DNA of 64,000 nt, taken from the NCBI GenBank assembly GCA_964023205.1, contig OZ026844.1, positions 28,556,934-28,620,933 of the forward strand, written 5' to 3'. How positions within the stretch are numbered: the first letter of the stretch is position 1; every line of letters starts with the position of its first letter. The position numbers and the translations under genes are program-made. The notes beneath the pieces were generated by a model, which had not been told where the DNA came from, made no database searches, and was given only the letters and a program-made list of their open reading frames with translations. Positions 11,572 through 24,400 of the stretch are shown in pieces. The stretch comes from Lutraria lutraria. Taxonomy: Eukaryota; Mollusca; Bivalvia; Venerida; Mactridae.

Positions 11572-13045
11572 TTCATCATATTTCCTTATAATTATGTGTC
11601 TGTGACTCATCTTGTACAATTTTACTCAAAAATAACAAGAGACACAAATTATATATTTAGATCCAAAAGGAAACATTTTTTTAAAACTTTTAACTAAACT
11701 GAAAATATAACTCTATTGTAATTAAATTACTATACTGAAGATATAGGTGTAGTTCCTACAGACAGCATATTTCAAGTATCTACAATGGAGAACTGTTACT
11801 TGTCAGTTGTCACAGCTATAAACAGCAACAAAATCATGCATTATCTAATGATATCTGGTAAACAATAAGTAATCATTCAAAGAATAATTGATAAAAATTC
11901 ATCCAGTATGGACCAGTTGTCTTACCTATGCCACCAAGCATACAAGGCATCGTTACAGTAGACTTCTTTAATCCTTCGAGTTTCTTATTCACTTATGATT
12001 ACTCAGCGATCAATTTGTCACACACTAATGAGCACAACAATCAACAATATACTGATGTATACAGTGGCAATTATCTACTAATTAACCCAACTGGCATAGT
12101 CACAACTCTCTATATAATATATCCAATCATTTTGCTTCATAGAATTCTTAATCAGAACACAATTAGTTAATTACTAGCTTCATGGTTCCCATACAACCCA
12201 GAATAAAATGAGACTGATTTCTGTCCAAAATTATCAATAGCTAAGTTTAAATAATCAAAACAGCACTTCAAACAAAATTTTAACAATTGTAAACAAACAA
12301 TAATGCTGCAATTTATTCAATAATGTATTACAAAATCCAGTCAATATGGCATCAACGTAACTGTATATCTTATCTGCTGACTTGCTGTATTCAACAATGT
12401 TATATCAATACAGCCAGGTCCTACACATAATTACATCACAATAACATACACTCCACATATAAACATTTATAGCTTCCAATGGAAGATTTTTAAATACCAA
12501 ATACAGCACTCGGATACATGACATTCAGAAATAAACAGTCAATGAACAATCCAATCCATTTAAATTAGAAACAAGCTTTTGGCGACAACTCAAGGTGACT
12601 TATCAATGTAACGTTGATTTGTTTAATCATTTCATTTCAACTACAAATACTAGGTTAATGTGTCAAAGTTTGTTTACAAAATAATGTAACGTAAATATAG
12701 CCAGTCTAACAATCAGTAAAAAGACAAGTTAAATTAACTGAATTCTACTGGCATAAGTATTACATGTACAAGAAATAATTTTTCAAGTATTAAAACCCTT
12801 AATTTACCTTTTAAAAATTTAATACCAATAAACTCAACCAGACAACTATGTTGGTTGTATTGTTATATTTTGTTACGGGCTGGTGGCCTGAATAATGAAT
12901 AGTTGTAGAAAATATCTTATTTGAACAAAATTATGCAGTTTATTAAATTTCTACATAAAAACTTCCGACATAACCATCATCCTACAACAAATAAATTCCA
13001 CCATTCAAGTCATTAGATATCTAATGTCTTAGTTTATCTATCATC
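11572..13045. other. AT-rich spacer with an isolated minus-strand splice donor
   Basis: On the minus strand, positions about 11947-11927 read ATG CCT TGT ATG CTT GGT GGC ATA G followed by GTAAGAC, a strong donor consensus. No downstream exon was recognised, so this may be chance. Confidence 0.25.
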
Positions 13046-13047
13046 TA

Positions 13048-13223
13048 CAGTACAACCTCGCCAGAGCGGCCTTCTGTATAGCAACAACCTCTCTATAACA
13101 ACACCTTCAAAATTTCCCTAAGCTAATATTTACTATAAATTTTACCTATGTAGAGCAACAACCTCTAAACAATGACCAATATTTGCAGCTCCCACAGGGT
13201 GTTGTTCTACAGAGGTTGTACTG
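13048..13223. mobile_element. pogo/Tc1-type MITE
   Basis: It opens CAGTACAACCTCGCCAG and closes AGAGGTTGTACTG, flanked by TA at 13046-13047 and 13224-13225. The internal sequence is the reverse complement of the unit at 5444-5915, including 'acaacctctctataacaac' and 'cctaagctaatatttacta'. It carries a single unit, not an array. Confidence 0.8.
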
Positions 13224-13419
13224 TAATACGTTGTGTAACTGCCCATTTGACAGCTATGGCCATTTTAGAGAGGGGGGAGAGTAGATACAGGAGAACCTGG
13301 CATTTGTATCCCTTCCCTTATTTCACATAGTTTTTCCTGGTTATTTATTGTGCTCATTGTAAAGCACCCATACAAGTCTGGACCTTCCTGTTATTTTCTA
13401 GACACAATACTTGGCCCAA

Positions 13420-13705
13420 GGGCATTTTTTCCAATTTTTGGAAAAAAAGCTTTAGCCTTTCATTTTGGGAAATTCTAACACGATTTTTTGTCAAATTTGG
13501 AGAAGGTTAGACAACTGAGTTAGAATATCATTGTATTTTGGGGAATTTCTGTCCCCAAATTGGGAAAAAAGAGCCATTTTGCAATTGGGAAGTCACCGAA
13601 TTTCGGCCTCTGTTATAGAAGGGAAAAAGGCCCTGGGCCCAGTAGTTGGGATTGGGCCACTGGGAAAGACCTTTGTTCAGTAGACCAGAGTGTTACCACT
13701 AAACC
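13420..13705 (-). repeat. Degenerate interspersed repeat with tRNA-like end
   Basis: The sequence 'ctttcattttgggaaattc...cgattttt...caaatttgg' also occurs at 27967-28080. On the minus strand the right part (about 13705-13640) starts ATGGTTTAGTGGTAACACTC, an A-box-like tRNA head. This suggests a decayed SINE. Confidence 0.5.
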
Positions 13706-14046
13706 ATCAATCATTCCTTTAAATGCATACAGTAGTAGAATAACATAAAGTTTATACATGTATGAGTAAAGACTCACAGAGTTAACCACAAACACTCTGA
13801 TACACAAAATTTTATAAGCAGAGAAACATGCGTAAGAAGTATTTCTGCAATTACTCATTTAATCATGTTGGTGCAAATCACAAATATCTTTAAATCATTC
13901 TTGTTATTAACTGTTTACAAGATTATGAAACCAGATATCCATTTTATAGACACTTCGCCACAATCCAGCTCCTGTAACTCATTTCATGATGTTCATCAAA
14001 CAAGTTTCAACTATTCAGTGATTTTTTTTCGCTTTATTTACTGCCA

Positions 14047-14347
14047 ATATGGGCAGTTTCCCTAGTAAAATTTCCTTCATTTTTCCCGTAAAATGGCCAA
14101 AAATTCCCCCCAACAAGAAGTGTTTTCCAAATGTATGATGATCATGTAAAAACAGTTTTCTCACCATTGTCACCAATTACAGTGTAGTAATATTTATATT
14201 TATGATTTAAACAACTAAATAATCAAATATTCCATAGTAATAAATGTTATTATATATTCCCATTTTGAAATTTGTTGCGCTAAATTTCCCGTTTTGATGG
14301 GCATGGGTATATATAGTGAGAAAATTTTAGAAAAAAATCACTGACTA
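14047..14347 (-). repeat. ~300-bp repeat, second arm of inverted pair
   Basis: This is the reverse-complement counterpart of 11270-11571, starting 'atatgggcagtttccctag' and ending 'aaaaatcactgact'. About 2.5 kb separates the arms. Confidence 0.8.
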
Positions 14348-17300
14348 TTTCTTATTCATTTGTATGCTAATAAAATAATTATACAGGTAAACTTATTATA
14401 ATTAACTTTGTATCGAACTAAATGCTTTTCAACCTTTGTTAAACTCCAATAATCATATAAATTTATGCGTACTTTATAGCAAGAAAGAATGTTTCCAAAA
14501 CCACTATCATATTTTTTTCAATATCATTGAAAAAAATACTATTTATAGAACATGCAGCTATGTTTTCCCTCAGTAATATTATGCACAAGGCATGAAGTGA
14601 CGTCACGCGCTCTACATATTTCAAGTTTACAAAACCAAGATCCACAGCAAAATGAGTGTTTTTAGAAGAAAAAGGGCTTGTTTCGTCGGTAATAATTATC
14701 CTGGGATAATATCAGCAATTGTTTGTTTTTTGCATATATTCTTTTATAGCAAAAAAGTTAATGGGGCTTTAAACAATTTTCAAAAACATTCAAACCCTTA
14801 GTCCAGAAATCTTGCAAAGTAACAGACAATTGCTCAAATTTGGAGATTAAGTACATTTTGTCACACATAATAGGCATAATCCGTTTATCAGAAAACTACA
14901 CATGTTAACATGTACCAGTTAATGATCAATATGATTTTGTAAAGACAGTCTGTAGAAGTTAAGCGCAAAGAAATTTAACTAAAACAAAGAAATATTAATT
15001 TAACTTTTATTGACCTTTCCAGTCTTCACGCTAACCCACTAGCCCACAGTCTTAGGCTAGTAAATTTCTTATCGGGCCAGTGAACTTTCTCAAAATTATG
15101 CATTCATGCTAGTGGTAAATTTTCTGTTTTCAATAGTCCAAATATAGTTCAGGCTAGTGCTTTAAAAAAATTAGTTCAAACACTGCTTTTCTGTCTTAAA
15201 TAATATTCAATGTAAAAAATCCCTCCAATATAATATTTATATATATTACAGGTAGTACTAATAATAAAATACAAAGAATGGGGGAACGACGAAGGGTGAA
15301 ATGACTAGTGGTGCATAATTTTAATGCTTTACCAATCACTGAATTCTACTAACCCAAAGCAATCCATCTGATCTGAGCAGAGGAGATGGGGAACCTACCT
15401 GACATAAAAGAAAATCAGGATTGGTCAGTCAGTGGGAAACCTTTATGCTGCTAAATGCTGGGCAGCTATTTATACTGGAGTACTCAAATTAAATGCAGTT
15501 TCTAATGTTGACCAGAACAATCACTTATAAACCCTCACATGGCGACCGCCTCCATAATCACGGCAGTAGGAACTGGGGGAGGGGGGGGGGGGGGGGCTAT
15601 CATTGGTAACTGGGGGGCTACATAGATGATTATTATCCGCACCATTGTTAATTAAGTCAAAATCTAAAATACCCCCTAGCTATTGCTTCCTATATATGCA
15701 GGGCCTGATTAATTAAAACCCTTTATTAAAATAATATTATAATAATAATTTATATTCTGACTGGCTTTCAGTAATTCCCAAATACATTATTAATTAACTT
15801 CAAAGACGCAGGTACATGTAGACCATCTAAAAATTGAATAAGACGATTTCCTTATTCCTTACAGCTAGCTTTTACGACTCATAAATACTTACAGCCTTGG
15901 TCTTAATATTGCGGTTTTATAGAACACATAATATTATTCAGATATCTTTTCAATTCAACCAGAGACAAATAATTGTATTATAAATACGTCTCAGATGCAA
16001 CCAAACAAACACCTAACTTATAAAGTTACCTATCTAGACATGTATTTAATTTTATTACGTTTTAGTTCTATTGACAGCTTGGAAAATAATGTGTGCATGA
16101 TAGCTGTTATTAGCATGAAATCAATTAATGATCTGATACTTTCTATCATAATTCATATAAAATTTCCCATTCATTCAATTAGTGATCTGATTTTTCTATC
16201 ATGATAAATTGATATTGATAATTCAAATTGTAATTCCAATAAATAATTATCTGACTTTCTTTAATAATAGGGTCACTTATCAATCAGTAAATTGGAGTGA
16301 CCATCTAAGTGACTCATGCTGACATCTTACATTTATTCTACGGAAAGCACTTAACGTAATAACGTGACGAACTCTAATTTTATGCAGAACTGCAACATGG
16401 CTTGTAGAGTTATCTCCCGTGGAGATAGATTGACCTGCGTGTTGATAAATAACAAGTCATTACAAAAGTATGTAAATTTACTGGAATCATGAGAAACAAA
16501 ATTGAAAGGACAATGTAAGAAATGTATACTTACATATATTAGGGAGAGGATACCGCGACGAATCTTGCATTTTGTTTATTCAACGTGTTCTAAATAACCG
16601 GGCACTCACGACATATCTAGCAGAAGACAATAAATACCATTACAAGCCGTATCGAATTCCGATTATAATGTTTGTTTTCACTAATCTAGTGATTGATATT
16701 AAAATTGAATTCAATACTTAATTGTGAACATAATTAATTCAAGAACATCCATGCATGTTTAAAGAACTATGTATCAACAGGATTTATAATGAACTAGATA
16801 ACACTTGTATTTTAATTTTGGTAGCCTCTGATCGTTACGGAAAAAAACGGAGACAAAGGGATATTAGCATTCCACACAACAAATGATGACGTTTTCCACA
16901 TCGAGGTGCAGATGAAGTTAAGGACGCCTTTGTTTTATAGATCTGTGCATTATTATTCGTGAGTTAAAGCAGTCGCTTATGTTTTTTTGTATCAGATATA
17001 GAATCTTGTCATTTTACATGTAATGTGCATTCCATTTTGTTCTTCTTTCATACACCATAAATATTATAAGAGCAGGAAATTGATCAGAATTTGTAAAATT
17101 GTATCTCTTCTGGACAAATTTATCAGAGACATAGATAACAGAGATAAGCAACTTCAGTTATTACCTATGTAATATCATGCATGACTGTTACTTTTCCCAA
17201 AAACTGCTGATTTTGTAGCAAGTAAAACTTCTTACCTACTAATAATACATGTATGCATGAATTTTACATTTTCTGAAAGTTTATTATTTATTAAACTATA

Positions 17301-18037
17301 GAACTTTCTTTTAGAAGACGAGTTTTTCAAATATCAATTTTGATTGATAGTTTTATTACGCCAATGTTTATACTACCTAATTATGCCATCTTTCTAAATA
17401 ACATCTACTGGTACCAATTTTTTTCAGGCTGATTACATTCTAGTGGGTATAGCTAAACACATTAACTTAGAAAATGTAATAAAATATTATTTCAAGCAGA
17501 AGTCAAATGTTTAAACTTTCAGAAAATATATAATTTATTTTATACATACATGTATGTTATTCAGTTTTTGAGTTTTACCTGCTACAGAATGTACAAAATG
17601 ATGTCATGCGTGATATATTAAGTTGCCAATTTTTGAATATGTTTTCTGTGTCATTGAAATTGCAGACTAATCAGCATATTAATAATTAAGCTATGTGATC
17701 TGATTTAATTGATTTCTGTTAATCTTTTCTTTTATCATTTAACGAAAGTACAATATTTCAAGATTGTTTTCAAATTCCAACGTGATATTCTTATTTTATT
17801 TTAAAATTTCAGCTTAAAATTCATTACAGTATATACAATACTACCGCAAGTCTACTCTTAACTTAGCTTAGAATTCTCGAATGGTGTAAACTGGTACTAA
17901 TTAGTCCATAAACATATATATCTAATGATGCATGCGATGAATTCTTTATGTTGTTTTATCAAAGAAAAAAATGTAGATTCTAGTTAAGGTCATCAGTTAT
18001 ATGTACAAGTTTTCTCACTTTTAACTTTTGCTTTCAG
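14348..18037. other. Upstream region and probable 5' intron of YOD1
   Basis: No coding exon is seen. CpG is locally more frequent at about 16340-16640, which may hold a promoter. A possible first-exon donor (TTC|GTGAGT) is at about 16959. Position 18037 ends a good acceptor (ttttgctttcag). Which upstream exon joins it cannot be decided from sequence alone. Confidence 0.35.
15575..15596 (+). repeat. Poly-G tract
   Basis: This run of 21 G with a single A at 15580 is a strong G-quadruplex candidate in otherwise AT-rich DNA. Confidence 0.9.
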
Positions 18038-18042
18038 CCACC

Positions 18043-18957
18043 ATGACTTTGAACCTGCGTTGTAAATCTAAGATGGGACAGCATTATCTCACAGGTTTAA
18101 CTTTGACGTCAACTATTGGTCGACTTAAGGACATGATATTTGAAGTCACTAAAATTCCTAGAGATTGTATCAAAGTTCGTCAGGGATATCCTCCTAAAGT
18201 TATCGATCTAAGTAGTGAAACAAATGAATTATCATCTCTTCCTTTTAGATCTGGGGATACCTTGATAGTTGAAGAAGATCCATCATTAAGGAAAAGGCAA
18301 CAGGAACAAATTGATTCCCAGCTTCAATCACAAATCAATCAGTCAAATGGAATGTTAATGAGAAAGGTTGTACCAGCCGATAATTCATGTCTGTTCACTA
18401 GTGTTGAATGTGTTATGAATGATGGAGTTGTTGACTTGACAGTAGCTCCACAAATGAGGGAACTTATTGCCGGAATTGTTATGAGTGACCCAACAACTTA
18501 CAATGAGGCATTTCTTGGGAAGAGCAATGCCAGTTACTGTAAATGGATAATGAATAGCGAATCATGGGGCGGAGCTATTGAAATTTCTATTCTTTCCATG
18601 TATAACAATATTGAAATTGATGTTGTGGACACACAGACTGGAAGAATTGACAGATTCGGCGAGGACAAAAATTATTCTCATCGAATACTAGTCATTTATG
18701 ATGGCATTCATTATGACCCTCTTATAATGGAACCCTTGATCCCTGGAGGTGATGTCAAGTCTATATTTTCAACTGAAGATCAAAGTGTTCTAGCTCAAGC
18801 CATGGAAATTGCAAATGAAGCTAAGGCATCGAGACAATTTACTGATGTAGGAAAATTTACATTAAGATGCTTGGTTTGTCAGAAATCTTTAATTGGTCAA
18901 ACAGAAGCTCAAGAGCATGCTAAAAATACGGGTCATATCAATTTTGGTGAATATTAA
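18043..18957 (+). CDS. YOD1: Ubiquitin thioesterase OTU1 (YOD1), complete
   Basis: A deubiquitinase of the OTU cysteine protease family; YOD1/Otu1 works with p97/VCP in ER-associated degradation and cleaves ubiquitin chains in the cytosol. The 304-aa product has a UBX-like N-terminal fold (residues 1-77, with GYPPKVIDL), then the OTU domain with PADNSCLFTS. That places catalytic Asp113 and Cys116, with His223 in YDGIHYDPL. WGGAIEISIL and DRFGED are also conserved. The C-terminal C2H2 zinc finger uses Cys276, Cys279, His292 and His298 and ends NFGEY. Length and layout match the family except for a shorter N-terminus than vertebrate YOD1. The start is the ATG in GCCACCATG, a near-ideal Kozak context, 6 nt inside the exon after the acceptor at 18035-18037. 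The coding region is a single exon. It is convergent with the NUDT5-like gene. Confidence 0.97.
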   Translation: MTLNLRCKSKMGQHYLTGLTLTSTIGRLKDMIFEVTKIPRDCIKVRQGYPPKVIDLSSETNELSSLPFRSGDTLIVEEDPSLRKRQQEQIDSQLQSQINQSNGMLMRKVVPADNSCLFTSVECVMNDGVVDLTVAPQMRELIAGIVMSDPTTYNEAFLGKSNASYCKWIMNSESWGGAIEISILSMYNNIEIDVVDTQTGRIDRFGEDKNYSHRILVIYDGIHYDPLIMEPLIPGGDVKSIFSTEDQSVLAQAMEIANEAKASRQFTDVGKFTLRCLVCQKSLIGQTEAQEHAKNTGHINFGEY

Positions 18958-19502
18958 ATTCATTGCAGTATTTATGTATTATTTCTATATTGTGAGTATG
19001 AATGACTTAAGTAAGTATCAGATAGCAATTAACCAGTACATGTGATTCACCATTGTGTTGTAATACTTTGTCTACTTACATTGAAATTAGTCATCAGTGA
19101 AAGTTAAATGTGGTCTTTAAATGGTTGTTATAATCATGTAACATGTTACAGTCATTTGATTTTAGCTACAAATTTAATGGTTGATAACATGTATTTTTGT
19201 GGCATTATAATTTGTACTAAACCTGAAGATGTTTTACTGTACACCATACATGTACATATTTTCTAATTTAATTATCTAATAAAATGCAGTATTTTATTTT
19301 TAAGTTGATCACTGATGTTCAGGACTCGTTTAAATTATCAACATTATGCTAGTTATTATGCATGTATTCCTATTTTTTAAGCATTAATTCAAAAGATTAA
19401 GTATCAGAATTATTTATAATTTATATGCATTTATGTAAGATATAGAGCATTTACATCAACAGCTTAAGTTAATATGTTAAATAGACCATTCAATGAAATA
19501 AA
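18958..19502 (+). other. Probable 3' UTR of YOD1
   Basis: AATAAA signals are at 19278-19283 and 19497-19502. Either could define the transcript end. The sequence is AT-rich and non-coding. Confidence 0.6.
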
Positions 19503-19732
19503 ACATAAAAGAAAACTAATTAACTGACTTAAGTTTTTATTTTTATTATAATTTTAATAAGTTATTTTGTAACAATTGTATTCATGATTTTATCACAATA
19601 AGTTGAATTTTAACAAATATATGATACAGATAATCCTATGATAGAAAATGTATCATGTAAACATGCAATGTACATGTATACAATGTACCTACCAAAATGA
19701 TTAAATGTTTAACACCTATGACTAAATGAGTG

Positions 19733-20658
19733 CAGGGCTCCAGATGAAGGACGTATTTGCATAAATATGTATTAGTTTTCCCGAAATATGCATGATAAAT
19801 ATTTCTAGAGCATACTGATAAGCACTTAAAATCTCAGGTTTACTCAAGTTAAACGCATAACTATTAGGGCTGTGGAATCGTTGGGTATGTGGCGATCCGA
19901 TCCAATCCACGATTCAACACTTACGATCCACAAATTGAACCACGAAATTTTTTGTTATCAAGTATAAACACATCTAAAACTTCAACATTGCAGTCATGAA
20001 GACAGCTAAATTTATATATATATTTTTTGGAATAATGAAGTAAATCAATGTAAATTGTTCTATGGTTTAAATATACACATATCCCCTTCCAGTTAATTGA
20101 TTTACCAGTATCATTATTTAAAGAACCGACTGGACATCTTGGCAAACAAAGTAGTCCATGATGAGACAATATTTATTCATAGAAGAGGGATCTTTAAGAA
20201 CAAAGAATGCACTTTTAATTTGTTAAAAAACAAGATCGCGAACCACGAATCTTAGTAATGACGATTACTCATACTCGATTTTTCAATTTGATTCGTGATT
20301 ACCCGAGTACTCGGATACTCGCCACAGCCCTAATAACTATCAGATTAAAATGTAATACTTGTAATTTAATTGAACATATTGAATAATGCAAAGTTATTGC
20401 ATATAAGCTAGATGTACATTCTTCACTGGATGCAAAACAAGTTCATGAAAAAGATTTACACATTAGATATGGAAGAACATAAGTCAATACAACAAAGTAC
20501 ACCTAAAAGTTAAAGCTTTAGAGTGTGTTTGTGTTTATAAGTGAGTACCCTTTGAGTGGTTCCCATGATTGTCATCACCCTTTAAACATTTGAAATATCC
20601 CCTCACAAAAGTTTAAGGGGTAAAATACCCCTTGCTCAAATATTTATCTGGAGCCCTG
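19733..20658. mobile_element. hAT-like non-autonomous element carrying a nested insertion
   Basis: The ends CAGGGCTCCAGAT and ATCTGGAGCCCTG are perfect inverted repeats, and TGAGTG flanks both sides (19727-19732 and 20659-20664). CAGGG ends are typical of hAT elements. The visible duplication is 6 bp instead of the usual 8; TGAGTGCA is shared if the outermost 2 bp are treated as variable. Removing the nested MITE leaves about 458 bp. No transposase frame is present. Confidence 0.75.
19865..20332. mobile_element. hAT-type MITE, copy 1 (468 bp), nested
   Basis: The termini are TAGGGCTGTGG and CCACAGCCCTA with a perfect 8-bp target duplication ATAACTAT at 19857-19864 and 20333-20340, diagnostic of hAT insertion. 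Subterminal motifs include 'gatccgatccaatccacgatt' and 'cccgagtactcggatactcg'. It is inserted in the element 19733-20658 and is the reverse-complement relative of 37998-38452. Confidence 0.9.
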
Positions 20659-20664
20659 TGAGTG

Positions 20665-21489
20665 CAAAGACAACACAGGATGATTCAAATGATATCTGTC
20701 CAAAGTTTCAATATTAATACAATCTCAATACAGATAACAGCAACAAATAAGCTTGTATATTAAAACTAAAGGTTTGGAACCGTCGTATGTCATCTGTTAA
20801 TCATAAGACACATATCTGGTAAAATTTGATGTGTATCCATCAAGTTGTTGGAAAATGATCATAGCTACACCTGTTGACAATGTTGCATTCCAGTTATAGT
20901 CTCTGAGAGATTTACAGTGGAACTGACATGATCTGAGTTTGTAGTAGTCAACACAAAAATATTCAGACATAAGACTAAGAGTCAGTTTCAGTATTATTCA
21001 AGTGTTAGGTGCCTGTATAATTTATAGCATATCTAATACATTAAAGACCATGGATTGTGTTTCAGACAAGTAAGGTAACAGCACTCAAGTGTTCATATTT
21101 GTTAGATTAAAAGGATTAAATTATACTGACTGTTTTAGTCTTAACAAAACATAGTAAGGTTTTATTTATAAGTTGAAAAGCTTGGGCCAGAATTTTTTAT
21201 CTTATGCATTTTCAGAACATCTCATTGATTTTTTTTTTTATTTTAAAAGAAGTGCCTTTATATAATATTGCTACAGTTACTTGAATGGCAATATCCAGAA
21301 ATTCATTTACTACCTTCAGTCTGACCTGCGACTTCCCATGAACCAATGTAAAACAATTCTGGTCAAAACATTAAATCACCTGAGTAAATATATGAACATT
21401 TAAACATACAATATTCCAACAACTCAGTATTTAACTTTCCCTTGGTACAAGAGCACTATGTTCATTCAAATAACAGTAATGGAAGACGT
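20665..21489 (-). other. 3' flank / probable 3' UTR of the NUDT5-like gene
   Basis: It is AT-rich and non-coding. A minus-strand AATAAA (plus TTTATT) lies near 21164. Confidence 0.4.
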
Positions 21490-24400
21490 CTAATTTGCAG
21501 CCTGTATACACATCATTTTCTTTGTTTGTTCCATGGAGACTGCATACGTGTACACACGCGAATCTATCACCATGCCTGTAGAAGCTAACTCTGAAAAATA
21601 TCAAGTTAAAAAAGAAATACACTACATCAGAATATCTGGTAAAATATAATGCACTGCTTCAAGCAACATACACCATGACATCAAAAGTTAAGAGCCAGAA
21701 ATGCTCTTTAGCTGATAATAATTTTTGGAGTGAAAAAAATCCAACTAATGTAATACATGTAGTAAATTTGAACTTTGGTACAAATTCTCAAGAGTCAGAA
21801 GTTTTAATTTGTTAATTTCAAGATATAAAATGCCATTTTAAGGGTCAAATGAAAGCCCTGAGTACACCCATCTAAAATCTGTCTAAATTATACAAGTGGA
21901 TAAAGTCTGAGAGTAGAATTATCAAAATATTTTAGCAGCCATATATATTTGATTACTACACATATTTTGTGTAACTTGTTTGTAAACTATATTTCATAAA
22001 ATGAGGTAAACTGTTAAGAAGAAGGGATACTTATCAAGTTCAACAGTATGTGCAATACATATTCAATTTGAGTCCATCCTTTTAAGCTACCAGGTGCCTT
22101 TTAATGGCACTGTGCATTTTAACCACCAATTTCATAAAATTGTCGTTTATTTAGAGTAACAACATTAAAAGTTAATTAAGGTTTGTAGAAATGTTTTGAT
22201 GTCGAGTTCAGTCCCTTGTCAATGTATTATTATTGCCAGTCAACACAAGTAAATTCCAGGTCAAACTAAAACTATAACTGAAGGTGATGAATACCCGCAT
22301 AATATTATGCCACACATTATTATTGTTATATTTTACGAAGGGAAATAAAACAGTTTCAATATCTCCAAATAGTTGCTGAGAAATAGCCTGAACAATTACT
22401 ATAAATACATTATATAAAAAGGAACAAAGGGCCATAACTCATTCAAAATTAACATGTAATTGCTGACATTTAATACTTGCCAAGTACTCACCATTTAATT
22501 TAGATAAGAGGTTATCTGTAGCTATATTCAACACCTCAATAAATTCTGTAAGATAAGTAAAACATGATTACATGACATATAAACTAGGACTGTCACAATG
22601 CTACAAATGTATGATGATAGATAATAACACATAAAAAATGGGGCTGACAGAATAAACTTGAATAATAAGGCATAAAAAATTATTTGTTTCTGTTTACCTG
22701 ACCGACCCTAATTTTTTCTTGTGACTAAGCTTAAGACTTTTAATAGGCCCGAGGAACAGAACATCCTTTTTCTCACTGTTTCCCTTTCCACATGCTTTCA
22801 AGAGCAAAAAAAAGCCAGACCTACCTACCCTATTTTTAATGAGCAGGTAACCAAAAACAAACATTTTTAAGCCTACTATGGAGAAAGATTTCAATCCGCA
22901 GAAATAAATAAATCTACAGTCAAGCTTCTTATGGATTTGCTATTGAATAACATACTGGTACAAACACAATTAACACTGCCAAGAATATTTATAACTCATT
23001 TCATTCAAATATTTACAATACATTTTTTTACCTTCATTATGACAGACATTTACTGGAATCCTGTTTCCACAAATTTAGCAATATATATAATTAAGTACAA
23101 AGTAAGATAAATAAATGAATAGATACTTATTACTGACAACAAAAGTTAACCTTACCTCCTTCTTCTGCGGAATTATGAAATTAAAAGAGAAAATATTCAC
23201 AGGCTGTAAGCATATACATGTAAGTCCAAATAATGTATGACAAAATGCAAATCAGAGTATTATAATGTGAAATTTATAAAGTTGCTTAGATATCAGCTTA
23301 CATGTACGTACAAAACAACTGGGGCCTTGTATTTGAGTGACCTAGAAAAAAGGGCAAAATCCTGTAAAAAGTCAAACTCTGAAACTAGATATGTATGTTG
23401 GGCTCTGTTGTCGTAGAGTCAATGTAAGTTCTGTCTGGTAATCAAGAGCCACAGACAGCTGTGAATTCAAAACCCATATTGGACCAGACAAATTATACAT
23501 GTGAAGAAGCTGTCTGTTAGTCACTGTGGTTCTATCTATATACAGGTCAGTCACTGCATGACTGTGGTTCTATCCAGATGTATGCACGGGGTGTCACAGG
23601 AAAAGTCGCAAAACTACCCAGGCTGTTGGTCTTACATTAAATTTCAGTACAAGAAGATATGTAAGACAATTTTCTCCTTAAAAAGACCAGGAGGGTAAGT
23701 TTAAAGCATATTACATGTATTGTTTCTATAATTATTTTATTGTAATGATGAAATATTAGACATCAAATTTTGATTTGTGCAGTTTTGTATATTCACTCAT
23801 GATCCACTACATTTGTAAAAAGTACAATACTCTTGTTTGTTTGACTACATCAAGTTGTAGGATACAAGGTTATCTGTTCCTGTATGAAACACTGTGTAAA
23901 TAACTTAACTAAAAACATCTATTACCTAATTCTGCCTTTGGTTTATCATTTTCAGGAAGGTCTCCATCAATCTGAAATATAATATAGCTGTATTGTATTG
24001 GAATATCTGGCAAAAAAATGTTAAAAAGATCTTTTGCTAAAGTCTATTTTCATACCTTGTAAGTTATGAAGTGAAATTAAAATTCATCTAATTAATTAAG
24101 TACAGTTAAATCTTCATCATTCAAATCATTGAATAATCCAGGGTTAGGAACAAACCACTATCAGCCAAATAATGTATGGTAATATTGTACATGTATCATA
24201 AAGAGGCTCATGAGTCATAATTAAAATTTGTGTTGTTTTTTAAATAGATTTCTTGCACTAATACAAAAACAAAGTCAACTGAGTGGAATGAAAAGATACA
24301 ATTAAATAAGATCTAAAAATGGAATGTTATAAGTTATATACAACAGAAATTTCATAGTGACTTCATGAATATACATGTAATTCAATTTACCATAAAAAGG

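Noticed and set aside
14437..14783. A TTAA-flanked element ending TTAATGGGGCTTTAA
   Set aside because: It shares about 20 bp with 29959, but the opposite terminus is poorly matched and the interiors do not align, so I do not call an element.
18028..18042. Extended YOD1 N-terminus starting at TTG 18028
   Set aside because: It would start inside the intron, since the acceptor ends at 18037. The ATG at 18043 has an ideal context.
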